Positions 49,251-62,000 of a DNA stretch of 64,000 nt are shown here, piece by piece. The notes under the pieces were generated by a model. The model saw only the letters and a program-made list of their open reading frames with translations, was not told the origin of the DNA and did not search any database. The DNA comes from Tetragonia tetragonoides (taxonomy: Eukaryota > Streptophyta > Magnoliopsida > Caryophyllales > Aizoaceae): positions 21,647,001 to 21,711,000 of the forward strand of contig CM076146.1 in NCBI GenBank assembly GCA_038025085.1, given 5' to 3'. A program made the translations under genes and the position numbers. Numbering within the stretch: position 1 is the stretch's first letter; each line of letters opens with the position of its first letter.

Positions 49251-50350
49251 AGCTTTTGAATGTATTTACGGGTTTTAAAAGCTCATACGAGTAGGGTGAA
49301 AGAGATTTGAGTTCTTTTGTGTTGTATATCAAGAGAAAGCATCCAAATACTTTGTTTGCATTCATTTGAGTGTGAAACTATACCTAGGATGTTTACAGTT
49401 ACAAACAAGCTTCAACTCAAGCTTTTGAATGCATTTACGCGTTTTAAAAGCTCATACGAGTAGGGTGAAAGAGATTTCAGTTCTTTTGTGTTGTATATTA
49501 AGAGAACGCATCCAAATACTTTTTTTGCATTCATTTGAGTGTGAAACTACACCTAGGATGTTTACAAGTACAAACAAGCTTCAACTCAAGCTGTTGAATG
49601 AATTTACGCGTTTTAACAGCTCTTACGACTAGGGTGATTGAAACTGAGTTCTTTTGTGTTGTATATTAAGAGAAAGCATCCAAATACTTTGTTTGCATTC
49701 ATTTGAGTCTGAAACTTTACCGAGAATGTTTACAAGTACAAACAAGCTTCAACTCAAGCTTTTGAATGTATTTACGCGTTTTAAAAGCTCATACGAGTAG
49801 GGTGAAAGAGATTTTAGTTCTTTTGTGTTGTATATTAAGAGAAAGCATCTAAATACTTTGTTTGTATTCATTTGAATGTGTGAAACTACACCTAGGATGT
49901 TTACAAGTACAAACAAGCTTCAACTCAAGCTGTTGATTTAACTTTACGCGTTTTAACAGCTCTTACAACGAGGGTGATAGAAATTGAGTTCTTTTGTGTT
50001 GTATATTAAGAGAAAGCATCCAAATCCTTTGTTTGCATTCATTTGAGTGTGAAACTACAGGTAGGATGTTTACAGTTACAAACAAGCTTCAACTCATGCT
50101 TTTGAATGCATTTACGCGTATTAAAAGCTCATAAGAGTAGGGTGAAAGAGATTTGAGTTCTTTTGTGTCGTATATTAAGAGAAAGCATCCAAATACTTTG
50201 TTTACATTCTTTTGAGTGTGAAACTACACCTAGGATGTTTACAAGTACAAACAAGCTTCAACTCAAGCTTTTGAATGCATTGACGCGTTTTAACAGCTCT
50301 TACGACTAGGGTGATAGAATTTGAGTTCTTTTGTGTTGTACATTAAGAGA
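49251..50350 (+). repeat. 1.1 kb duplication, offset 5,326, copy 1
   Basis: Matches about 54,577-55,676. Anchors are 'gagatttcagttc' (about 49,471 and 54,797), 'gtgattgaaa', 'actttaccgag', 'ttgatttaactttacg' and 'cttacaacgagg' (49,962 and 55,288), 'actacaggtagg' and 'acgcgtattaaaag'. The two copies differ at 'gattttagttc' (here) against 'gatttgagttc'. Confidence 0.82.
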
Positions 50351-50564
50351 ACGCATCCAAATACTTCTTTTGCAATCATTTGAGTGTGAAACTACACCTA
50401 GGATGTTTACAAGTACAAACAAGCTTCAACTCAAACAAAGCACCCAAATGTTTTGTTTGCATTCCATTTGAGTATGAAACTACACCAAGAATGTTTTAAA
50501 GTATAATCAAGCTTCAACTCAAGCTTCTGAATGCATTTACGCGTTTTAAAAGCTCATACGAGTA
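50309..50564 (+). repeat. 256-bp chimeric monomer
   Basis: Spacing between 'agggtg' motifs rises to 256 bp, about one and a half monomers. At 50,431-50,440 'caactcaaac' is joined to 'aaagcacccaaatg', so an almost complete normal monomer runs into a class C2 monomer that lacks its front end. The homologous region at 55,660-55,800 has a normal monomer continuing 'gctgttgaatgaa' instead. Confidence 0.85.
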
Positions 50565-53500
50565 GGGTGAAAGAGATTTGAGTTCTTTTGTGTTGTATAT
50601 TAAGAGAAAGCATCCAAATAATTTGTTTCCATTCATTTAAGTGTGAAACTACACATAGGATGTTTACAAGTACAAACAAGCTTCAACTCAAGCTTTTGAA
50701 TGTATTTACGCGTTTTAAAAGCTCATACGAGTAGGGTGAAAGAGATTTGAGTTCTTTTGTGTTGTATATTAAGAGAAAGCATCCAAATACTTGGTTTGCA
50801 TTCATTTGAGTGTGAAACTAAACCTAGGATGTTTACAGTTACAAACAAGCTTCAACTCATGCTTTTGAATTCATTTACCCGTTTTAAAAGCTCATACGAG
50901 TAGGGTAAAAGAGATTTGAGTTCTTTTGTGTTGTATAGTAAGAGAAAGCATCCAAATACTTTGTGTCCATTCATTTGAGTGTGAAACTACACCTATGATG
51001 TTTACAAGTACAAACAAGCTTCAACTCAAGCTTTTGAATGTATTTACGCGTTTTAAAAGCTCATACGAGTAGGGTGAAAGAGATTTGATTTCTTTTCTGT
51101 TGTATATTAAGAGAAAGCACCCAAATGTTTTGTTTGCATTCTTTTGAGTATGAAACTACACCAAGAATGTGTTAAATTACAAACAAGCTTCAACTCAAGC
51201 TTTTGAATGCATTTACGTGTTTTAAAAGCTCATACGAGTAGGGTGAAAGAGATTTGAGTTCTTTTGTGTTGTATATTAAGAGAAAGCATCCAAATACTTT
51301 GTTTGCATTCATTTGAGTGTTAAACTACACCTAGGATTTTTACAAGTACAAACAAGTTTCAACTCAAGCTGTTAAATGAATTTACGCGTTTTAACAGCTC
51401 TTCCGACTAGGGTGTTAGAAATTGAGTTCTTTTGTGTTGTATAATAAGAGAAAGCATCCAAATCCTTTGTTTGCATTCATTTGAGTGTGAAACTACACCT
51501 AGGATGTTTACAGTTACAAACAAGTTTCAACTCATGCTTTTGAATTCATTTACGCGTTTTAAAAGCTCATACGACTAGGATGAAAGAGATTTGAGTTCTT
51601 TTGTGTTGTATAGTAAGAGAAAGCATCCAAATACTTTGTGTGCATTCATTTGAGTGTGAAACTACACCTAGGATGTTTACAAGTACAAACAAGCTTTAAC
51701 TCAAGCTTTTGAATGTATTTAGGCGTTTTAAAAGCTCATACGAGTAGGGTGAAAGAGATTTGAGTTCTTTAGTGTTGTATAGTAAGAGAAAGCATCCAAA
51801 TACTTTGTTTGCATTCATTTGAGTGTGAAACTACACCTAGGATATTTACAAGTACAAACAAGCTTCAACTCAAGCTTTTGAATGTATTTACACGTTTTAA
51901 AAGCTCATACGAGTAGGATGAAAGAGATTTGAGTTCTTTTGTGTTGTATTTTAAGAGAAAGCATCCAAATACTTTGTTTGCATTCATTTGAGTGTGAAAC
52001 TATACCTTGGATGTGTACAGTTACAAACAAGCTTCAACTCAAGCTTTTGAATGGATTTACGCGTTTTAAAAGCTCATACGAGTAGGATGAAAGAGATTTG
52101 AGTTCTTTTGTGTTGTATATTAAGAGAAAGCATCCAAATACTTTGTTTGCATTCTTTTGAGTATGAACCTATACCTAGGAGGTTTACAGTTACAAACAAG
52201 CTTCAACTCAAGCTTTTGAATGCATTTACGCGTTTTAAAAGCTCATACGAGTAGGATGAAAGAGATTTGAGTTCTTTTGTGTTGTATGTTAAGAGAAGGC
52301 ATCCAAATACTTTGTTTGCATTCATTTGAGTGTGAAACTATACCTAGGATGTTTACAGTTACAAACAAGCTTCAACTCAAGCGTTTGAATGCATTTACGC
52401 GTTTTAAAAGCTCATACGACTAGGATGAAAGAGATTTGAGTTCTTTTGTGTTGTATATTAAGAGAAAGCATCCAAATACTTTGTTTGCATTCATTTGAGT
52501 GTGAAACTACACCTAGGATGTTTACAAGTACAAACAAGCTTCAACTCAAGCTGTTGAATGAATTTACGCGTTTTAACAGCTCTTACGACTAGGATGATAG
52601 AAATTGAATTCTTTTGTGTTGTATATTAAGAGAACGCATCCAAATACTTTGTTTGCATTCATTCGAGTCTGAAACTACACGGAGGATGTTTACAAGTACA
52701 AACAAGCTTCAACTCAAGCTTTTGAATGTATTTACGCGTTTTAAAAGCTCAGACGAGTAGGGTGAAAGAGATTTGAGTTCTTTTGTGTTGTATATTTAGA
52801 GAAAGCATCCAAATACTTTGTTTGCATTCATTTGAATGTGTGAAACTACACCTAGGATGTTTACAAGTACAAACAAGCTTCAACTCAAGCTGTTGATTTA
52901 ACTTTACGCGTTTTAATAGCTCTTACAACGAGGGTGATAGAAATTGAGTTCTTTTGTGTTGTATATTAAGAGAAAGCATCCAAATCCTTTGTTTGCATTC
53001 ATTTGAGTGTGAAACTACAGGTAGGATGTTTACAGTTACAAACAAGCTTCAACTCATGCTTTTGAATGCATTTACGCGTTTTAAAAGCTCATACGAGTAG
53101 GGTGAAAGAGATTTGAGTTCTCTTGTGTCGTATATTAAGAGAAAGCATCCAAATACTTTGTTTACATTCTTTTGAGTGTGAAACTACACCTAGGATGTTT
53201 ACAAGTACATACAAGCTTCAACTCAAGCTTTTGAATGTATTTACGCGTTTTAAAAGCTCATACGAGTAGGGTGAAAGAGATTTGATTTCTTTTGTGTTGT
53301 ATATTAAGAGAAAGCATCCAAATACTTGGTTTGCATTCATTTGAGTGTGAAACTAAACCTAAGATGTTTACAGTTACAAACAAGCTTCAACTCATGCTTT
53401 TGAATTCATTTACCCGTTTTAAAAGCTCATACGAGTAGGGTAAAAGAGATTTGAGTTCTTTTGTGTTGTATAGTAAGAGAAAGCATCCAAATACTTTGTG

Positions 53501-54576
53501 TCCATTCATTTGAGTGTGAAACTACACCTATGATGTTTACAAGTACAAACAAGCTTCAACTCAAGCTTTTGAATGTATTTACGCGTTTTAAAAGCTCATA
53601 CGAGTAGGGTGAAAGAGATTTGATTTCTTTTCTGTTGTATATTAAGAGAAAGCACCCAAATGTTTTGTTTGCATTCTTTTGAGTATGAAACTACACCAAG
53701 AATGTGTTAAATTACAAACAAGCTTCAACTCAAGCTTTTGAATGCATTTACGTGTTTTAAAAGCTCATACGAGTAGGGTGAAAGAGATTTGAGTTCTTTT
53801 GTGTTGTATATTAAGAGAAAGCATTCAAATACTTTGTTTGCATTCATTTGAGTGTTAAACTACACCTAGGATGTTTACAAGTACAAACAAGCTTCAACTC
53901 AAGCTGTTAAATGAATTTACGCGTTTTAACAGCTCTTCCGACTAGGGTGATAGAAATTGAGTTCTTTTGTGTTGTATAATAAGAGAAAGCATCCAAATCC
54001 TTTGTTTGCATTCATTTGAGTGTGAAACTACACCTAGGATGTTTACAGTTACAAACAAGTTTCAACTCATGCTTTTGAATTCATTTACGCGTTTTAAAAG
54101 CTCATACGACTAGGATGAAAGAGATTTGAGTTCTTTTGTGTTGTATAGTAAGAGAAAGCATCCAAATACTTTGTGTGCATTCATTTGAGTGTGAAACTAC
54201 ACCTAGGATGTTTACAGTTACAAACAAGTTTCAACTCATGCTTTTGAATTCGTTTACGCGTTTTAAAAGCTCATACGACTAGGATGAAAGAGATTTGAGT
54301 TCTTTTGTGTTGTATAGTAAGAGAAAGCATCCAAATACTTTGTGTGCATTCATTTGAGTGTGAAACTACACCTAGGATGTTTACAAGTACAAACAAGCTT
54401 CAACTCAAGCTTTTGAATGTATTTAGGCGTTTTAAAAGCTCATACGAGTAGGGTGAAAGAGATTTGAGTTCTTTTGTGTTGTATAGTAAGAGAAAGCATC
54501 CAAATACTTTGTTTGCATTCATTTGAGTGTGAAACTACACCTAGGATATTTACAAGTACAAACAAGCTTCAACTCA
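50565..54576 (+). repeat. Mosaic block with overlapping duplications (offsets ~2,535 and ~2,704)
   Basis: About 50,700-51,640 matches 53,235-54,175 at offset 2,535 ('acttggtttgc', 'atttacccg', 'tgtgtccattc', C1, 'gctgttaaatg'). After that the offset becomes 2,704 ('aggatatttac' at 51,839 and 54,543) because the right copy has one extra monomer, a tandem duplicate around 54,050-54,380. Between them 52,740-53,220 matches 49,780-50,260 at offset 2,960. The several incompatible offsets show repeated exchange within this interval. Confidence 0.72.
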
Positions 54577-55676
54577 AGCTTTTGAATGTATTTACACGTT
54601 TTAAAAGCCCATACGAGTAGGATGAAAGAGATTTGAGTTCTTTTGTGTTGTATATTAAGAGAAAGCATCCAAATACTTTGTTTGCATTCATTTGAGTGTG
54701 AAACTATACCTAGGATGTTTACAGTTACAAACAAGCTTCAACTCAAGCTTTTGAATGCATTTACGCGTTTTAAAAGCTCATACGAGTAGGGTGAAAGAGA
54801 TTTCAGTTCTTTTGTGTTGTATATTAAGAGAACGCATCCAAATACTTTTTTTGCATTCATTTGAGTGTGAAACTACACCTAGGATGTTTACAAGTACAAA
54901 CAAGCTTCAACTCAAGCTGTTGAATGAATTTACGCGTTTTAACAGCTCTTACGACTAGGGTGATTGAAATTGAGTTCTTTTGTGTTGTATATTAAGAGAA
55001 AGCATCCAAATACTTTGTTTGCATTCATTTGAGTCTGAAACTTTACCGAGAATGTTTACAAGTACAAACAAGCTTCAACTCAAGCTTTTGAATGTATTTA
55101 CGCGTTTTAAAAGCTCATACGAGTAGGGTGAAAGAGATTTGAGTTCTTTTGTGTTGTATATTAAGAGAAAGCATCTAAATACTTTGTTTGCATTCATTTG
55201 AATGTGTGAAACTACACCTAGGATGTTTACAAGTACAAACAAGCTTCAACTCAAGCTGTTGATTTAACTTTACGCGTTTTAACAGCTCTTACAACGAGGG
55301 TGATAGAAATTGAGTTCTTTTGTGTTGTATATTAAGAGAAAGCATCCAAATCCTTTGTTTGCATTCATTTGAGTGTGAAACTACAGGTAGGATGTTTACA
55401 GTTACAAACAAGCTTCAACTCATGCTTTTGAATGCATTTACGCGTATTAAAAGCTCATAAGAGTAGGGTGAAAGAGATTTGAGTTCTTTTGTGTCGTATA
55501 TTAAGAGAAAGCATCCAAATACTTTGTTTACATTCTTTTGAGTGTGAAACTACACCTAGGATGTTTACAAGTACAAACAAGCTTCAACTCAAGCTTTTGA
55601 ATGCATTGACGCGTTTTAACAGCTCTTACGACTAGGGTGATAGAATTTGAGTTCTTTTGTGTTGTACATTAAGAGA
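54577..55676 (+). repeat. 1.1 kb duplication, offset 5,326, copy 2
   Basis: Second copy of 49,251-50,350. It starts at the variant 'aaaagcccatacgag' (about 54,603) and ends where 50,340-50,430 becomes chimeric in the other copy. The 2-bp insertion 'catttgaatgtgtg' appears here at about 55,195. Confidence 0.82.
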
Positions 55677-56049
55677 ACGCATCCAAATACTTCTTTTGCA
55701 TTCATTTGAGTGTGAAACTACACCTAGGATGTTTACAAGTACAAACAAGCTTCAACTCAAGCTGTTGAATGAATTTACGCGTTTTAACAGCTCTTACGAG
55801 TAGGGTGATAGAAATTGAGTTCTTTTGTGTTTTATATTAAGAGAAAGCATCCAAATACTTTGTTTGCATTCATTTGAGTGTGAAATTACACCTAGGATGT
55901 TTACAGTTACAAACAAACTTCAACTCAAGCTTTTGAATGCATTTACGCGTTTTAAAAGCTCATACGAGTAGGGTGAAAGAGATTTGAGTTCTTTTGTGTT
56001 GTATATTAAGAGAAAGCATTCAAATACTTTGTTTACATTCATTTGAGTG
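55677..56049 (+). repeat. Transition monomers between mosaic and edge zone
   Basis: Two ordinary monomers, with 'gtgttttatatt' at about 55,826 and 'gtgaaattacacc' at about 55,880. The 'gaaattacacc' variant is common from here to 62,310 but was not noticed to the left. Confidence 0.6.
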
Positions 56050-59000
56050 TGAAACTACACCTAGGATGTTTACGGTTACAAACAAGCTTCAACTCAAGCT
56101 TTTGAATGTATTTACGCGTTTTAAAAGCTCATACGAGTAGGGTGAAAGAGATTTGAGTTCTTTTGTGTTGTATATTAAGAGAAAGCATCCAAATACTTTG
56201 TTTGCATTCATTTGAGTGTGAAACTACACCTAGGATATTTAGAGTTACAAACAAGCTTCAACTCAAGCTTTTGAATGCATTTACGCATTTTAAAAGCTCA
56301 TACGAGTAGGGTGAAAGAGATTTGAGTTGTTTTGTGTTGTATATTAAGAGAAAGCATCCAAATACTTTGTTTGCATTATTTTGAGTGTGAAACTACACCT
56401 AGGATCTTTACAAGTACAAACAAGCTTCAACTCAAGCTTTTGAATGTATTTACGCGTTCTAAAAGCTCATACGAGTACGGTGCAAGAGATTTGAGTTCTT
56501 TTGTGTTGTATATTAAGAGAAAACATCCAAATACGTTGTTTGCATTCATTTGATTGTGAAACTACACCTAGGATATTTACAAGTACAAACAAGCTTCAAC
56601 ACAAGCTGTTGAATGAATTTACGCGTTTTAACAGCTCTTACGACTAGGATGAAAGAGATTTGAGTTCTTTTGTGTTGTATATTAAGAGAAAGCATCCAAA
56701 TACTTTGTTTGCATTCATTTGAGTGTGAAACTACACCTAGGATGTTTACAAGTACAAACAAGCTTCAACTCAAGCTGTTGAATGAATTTACGCGTTTTAA
56801 CAGCTCTTACGACTAGGATGATAGAAATTGAATTCTTTTGTGTTGTATATTAAGAGAAAGCATCCAAATACTTTGTTTGCATTCATTCGAGTGTGAAACT
56901 ACACCTAGGATGTTTACAAGTACAAACAAGCTTCAACTCAAGCTTTTGAATGTATTTACGCGTTTTAACAGCTCTTACGAGTAGGGTGTTAGAAATTGAG
57001 TTCTTTTGTGTTGTATATTAAGAGAAAGCATCCAAATACTTTGTTTGCATTCATTTGAGTGTGAAATTACACCTAGGATGTTTACAGTTACAAACAAGCT
57101 TCAACTCAAGCTTTTAAATGCATTTACGCGTTTTAAAAGCTCATACGAGTAGGGTGAAAGAGATTTGAGTTCTTTTGTATTGTATATTAAGAGAAAGCAT
57201 CCAAATACTTTGTGTACATTCATTTGAGTGTGAAACTACACCTAGGATGTTTACGGTTACAAACAAGCTTCAACTCAAGCTTTTGAATGTATTTACGCGT
57301 TTTAAAAGCTCATACGAGTAGGGTGAAAGAGATTTGAGTTCATTTGTGTTGTATATTAAGAGAAAGCATCCAAATACTTTGTTTGCATTCATTTGAGTGT
57401 GAAACTACACCTAGGATGTTTAGAGTTACAAACAAGCTTCAACTCAAGCTTTTGAATGCATTTACGCGTTTTAAAAGCTCATACGAGTAGGGTGAAAGAG
57501 ATTTGAGTTCTTTTGTGTTGTATATTAAGAGAAAGCATTCAAATACTTTGTTTGCATTCATTTGAGTGTGAAACTATACCTAGGATGTTTACAGTTACAA
57601 ACAGGCTTCAACTCAAGCTTTTGAATGCATTTACGCGTTTTGAAAAGCTCATACGAGTAGGGTGAAAGAGATTTGAGTTCTTTTGTGTTGTACATTAAGA
57701 GAAAGCATTCAAATACTTTGTTTGCAATCATTTGAGTGTGAAACTATACCTAGGATGTATACAGTTACAAACAAGCTTCAACTCAAGCTTTTGAATGCAT
57801 TTACGCGTTTTAAAAGCTCATACGAGTAGGGTGAAAGAGATTTGAGTTCTTTTGTATTGTATATTAAGAGAAAGCATCCAAATACTTTGTGTACATTCAT
57901 TTGAGTGTGAAACTACACCTAGTTTGTTTACAGTTACAAACAAGCTTCAACTCAAGCTTTTGAATGCATTTACGCGTTTTAAAAGCTCATACGAGTACGG
58001 TGCAAGAGATTTGAGTTCTTTTGTGTTGTATATTAAGGGAAAGCATCCAAATACTTTGTTTGCATTCATTTGAGTGTGAAACTACACCTAGGATGTTTTC
58101 AAGTACAAACAAGCTTCAACTCAAGCTGTTGAATGAATTTACGCGTTTTAACAGCTCTTACGAGTAGGGTGATAGAAATTGAGTTCTTTTGTGTTGTATA
58201 TTAAGAGAAAGCATCCAAATACTTTGTTTGCATTCATTTGAGTGTGAAATTACACCTAGGATGTTTACAGTTACAAACAAGCTTCAACTCAAGCTTTTGA
58301 ATGCATTTACTCGTTTTAAAAGCTCATACGAGTACGGTGCAAGAGATTTGAGTTCTTTTGTGTTGTATAATAAGAGAAAGTATCCAAATACTTTGTTTGC
58401 ATTCATTTGAGTGTGAAACTACACCTAGGATGTTTACAGTTACAAACAAGCTTCAACTCAAGCTTTTGAATGCATTTACGCATTTTAAAAGCTCATACGA
58501 GTAGGGTGAAAGAGATTTGAGTTCTTTGTGTTGTATATTAAGAGAAAGCATCCAAATACTTTGTTTGCATTCATTTGAGTCTGAAATTACACCTAGGATG
58601 TTGACAAGTACAAAAAAGCTTCAACTCAAGCTTTTGAATGTATTTACGCATTTTAAAAGCTCATACGAGTAGGGTGAAAGAGATTTGAGTTCTTTTGTAT
58701 TGTATATTAAGAGAAAGCATCCAAATACTTTTTTTGCATTCATTTGAGTGTGAAATTACACCTAGGATGTTTACAGTTACAAACAAGCTTCAACTCAAGC
58801 TTTTGAATGCATTTACGCGTTTTAAAAGCTCATACGAGTAGGGTGAAAGAGATTTGAGTTTTTTTGTATTGTATATTAAGAGAAAGCATCCAAATACTTT
58901 GTGTACATTCATTTGAGTGTCAAACTACACCTAGTTTGTTTACAGTTACAAACAAGCTTCGACTCAAGCTTTTGAATGCATTTACGCGTTTTAAAAGCTC

Positions 59001-62000
59001 ATACGAGTACGGTGCAAGAGATTTGAGTTCTTTTGTGTTGTATATTAAGGGAAAGCATCCAAATACGTTGTTTGCATTCATTTGAGTGTGAAACTACACC
59101 TAGGATGTTTTCAAGTACAAACAAGCTTCAACTCAAGCTGTTGAATGAATTTACGCGTTTTAACAGCTCTTACGAGTAGGGTGTTAGAAATTGAGTTCTT
59201 TTGTGTTGTATATTAAGAGAAAGCATCCAAATACTTTGTTTGCATTCATTTGAGTGTGAAATTACACCTAGGATGTTTACAGTTACAAACAAGCTTCAAC
59301 TCAATCTTTTAAATGCATTTACGCGTTTTAAAAGCTCATACGATTAGGGTGAAAGAGATTTGAGTTCATTTGTATTGTATATTAAGAGAAAGCATCTAAA
59401 TACTTTGTGTACATTCATTTGAGTGTGAAACTACACCTAGGATGTTTACGGTTACAAACAAGCTTCAACTCAAGCTTTTGAATGTATTTACGCGTTTTAA
59501 AAGCTCATACGAGTAGGGTGAAAGAGATTTGAGTTCTTTTGTGTTGTATATTAAGAAAAAGCATCCAAATACTTTGTTTGCATTCATTTGAGTGTGAAAC
59601 TACACCTAGGATGTTTAGAGTTACAAACAAGCTTCAACTCAAGCTTTTGAATGCATTTACGCATTTTAAAAGCTCATACGAGTAGGGTGAAAGAGATTTG
59701 AGTTGTTTTGTGTTGTATATTAAGAGAAAGCATCCAAATACTTTGTTTGCATTATTTTGAGTGTGAAACTACACCTAGGATCTTTACAAGTACAAACAAG
59801 CTTCAACTCAAGCTTTTGAATGTATTTACGCGTTCTAAAAGCTCATACGAGTACGGTGCAAGAGATTTGAGTTCTTTTGTGTTGTATATTAAGAGAAAAC
59901 ATCCAAATACGTTGTTTGCATTCATTTGATTGTGAAACTACACCTAGGATGTTTACAAGTACAAACAAGCTTCAACACAAGCTGTTGAATGAATTTACGC
60001 GTTTTAACAGCTCTTACGACTAGGATGAAAGAGATTTGAGTTCTTTTGTGTTGTATATTAAGAGAAAGCATCCAAATACTTTGTTTGCATTCATTTGAGT
60101 GTGAAACTACACCTAGGATGTTTACAAGTACAAACAAGCTTCAACTCAAGCTGTTGAATGAATTTACGCGTTTTAACAGCTCTTACGACTAGGATGATAG
60201 AAATTGAATTCTTTTGTGTTGTATATTAAGAGAAAGCATCCAAATACTTTGTTTGCATTCATTCGAGTGTGAAACTACACCTAGGATGTTTACAAGTACA
60301 AACAAGCTTCAACTCAAGCTTTTGAATGTATTTACGCATTTTAAAAGCTCATACGAGTAGGGTGAAAGAGATTTGAGTTCTTTTGTATTGTATATTAAGA
60401 GAAAGCATCCAAATACTTTGTTTACATTCATTTGAGTGTGAAACTACACCTAGGATTTTTACAGTTACAAACAAGCTTCAACTCAAGCTTTTGAATGTAT
60501 TTACGCGTTTTAAAAGCTCATACGAGTAGGGTGAAAGAGATTTGAGTTGTTTTGTGTTGTATATTAAGAGAAAGCATCAAAATACTTTGTTTGCATTCAT
60601 TTGAGTGTGAAACTACACCTAGGATGTTTAGAGTTACAAACAAGCTTCAACTCAAGCTTTTGAATGCATTTACGCATTTTAAAAGCTCATACGAGTAGGG
60701 TGAAAGAGATTTGAGTTCTTTTGTGTTGTATATTAAGAGAAAGCATCCAAATACTTTGTTTGCATTATTTTGAGTGTGAAACTACACCTAGGATGTTTAC
60801 AAGTACAAACAAGCTTCAACTCAAGCTTTTGATTGTATTTACGCGTTCTAAAAGCTCATACGAGTACGGTGCAAGAGATTTGAGTTCTTTTGTGTTGTAT
60901 ATTAAGAGAAAGCATCCAAATACTTTTTTTGCATTCATTTGAGTGTGAAATTACACCTAGGATGTTTACAGTTACAAACAAGCTTCAACTCAAGCTTTTG
61001 AATGCATTTACGCGTTTTAAAAGCTCATACGAGTAGGGTGAAAGAGATTTGAGTTTTTTTGTATTGTATATTAAGAGAAAGCATCCAAATACTTTGTGTA
61101 CATTCATTTGAGTGTCAAACTACACCTAGTTTGTTTACAGTTACAAACAAGCTTCGACTCAAGCTTTTGAATGCATTTACGCGTTTTAAAAGCTCATACG
61201 AGTACGGTGCAAGAGATTTGAGTTCTTTTGTGTTGTATATTAAGGGAAAGCATCCAAATACGTTGTTTGCATTCATTTGAGTGTGAAACTACACCTAGGA
61301 TGTTTTCAAGTACAAACAAGCTTCAACTCAAGCTGTTGAATGAATTTACGCGTTTTAACAGCTCTTACGAGTAGGGTGTTAGAAATTGAGTTCTTTTGTG
61401 TTGTATATTAAGAGAAAGCATCCAAATACTTTGTTTGCATTCATTTGAGTGTGAAATTACACCAAGGATGTTTACAGTTACAAACAAGCTTCAACTCAAT
61501 CTTTTAAATGCATTTACGCGTTTTAAAAGCTCATACGATTAGGGTGAAAGAGATTTGAGTTCTTTTGTATTGTATATTAAGAGAAAGCATCTAAATACTT
61601 TGTGTACATTCATTTGAGTGTGAAACTACACCTAGGATGTTTACGGTTACAAACCAGCTTCAACTCAAGCTTTTGAATGTATTTACGCGTTTTAAAAGCT
61701 CATACGAGTAGGGTGAAAGAGATTTGAGTTCTTTTGTGTTGTATATTAAGAAAAAGCATCCAAATACTTTGTTTGCATTCATTTGAGTGTGAAACTACAC
61801 CTAGGATGTTTAGAGTTACAAACAAGCTTCAACTCAAGCTTTTGAATGCATTTACGCATTTTAAAAGCTCATACGAGTAGGGTGAAAGAGATTTGAGTTG
61901 TTTTGTGTTGTATATTAAGAGAAAGCTTCCAAATACTTTGTTTGCATTATTTTGAGTGTGAAACTACACCTAGGATGTTTACAAGTACAAACAAGCTTCA

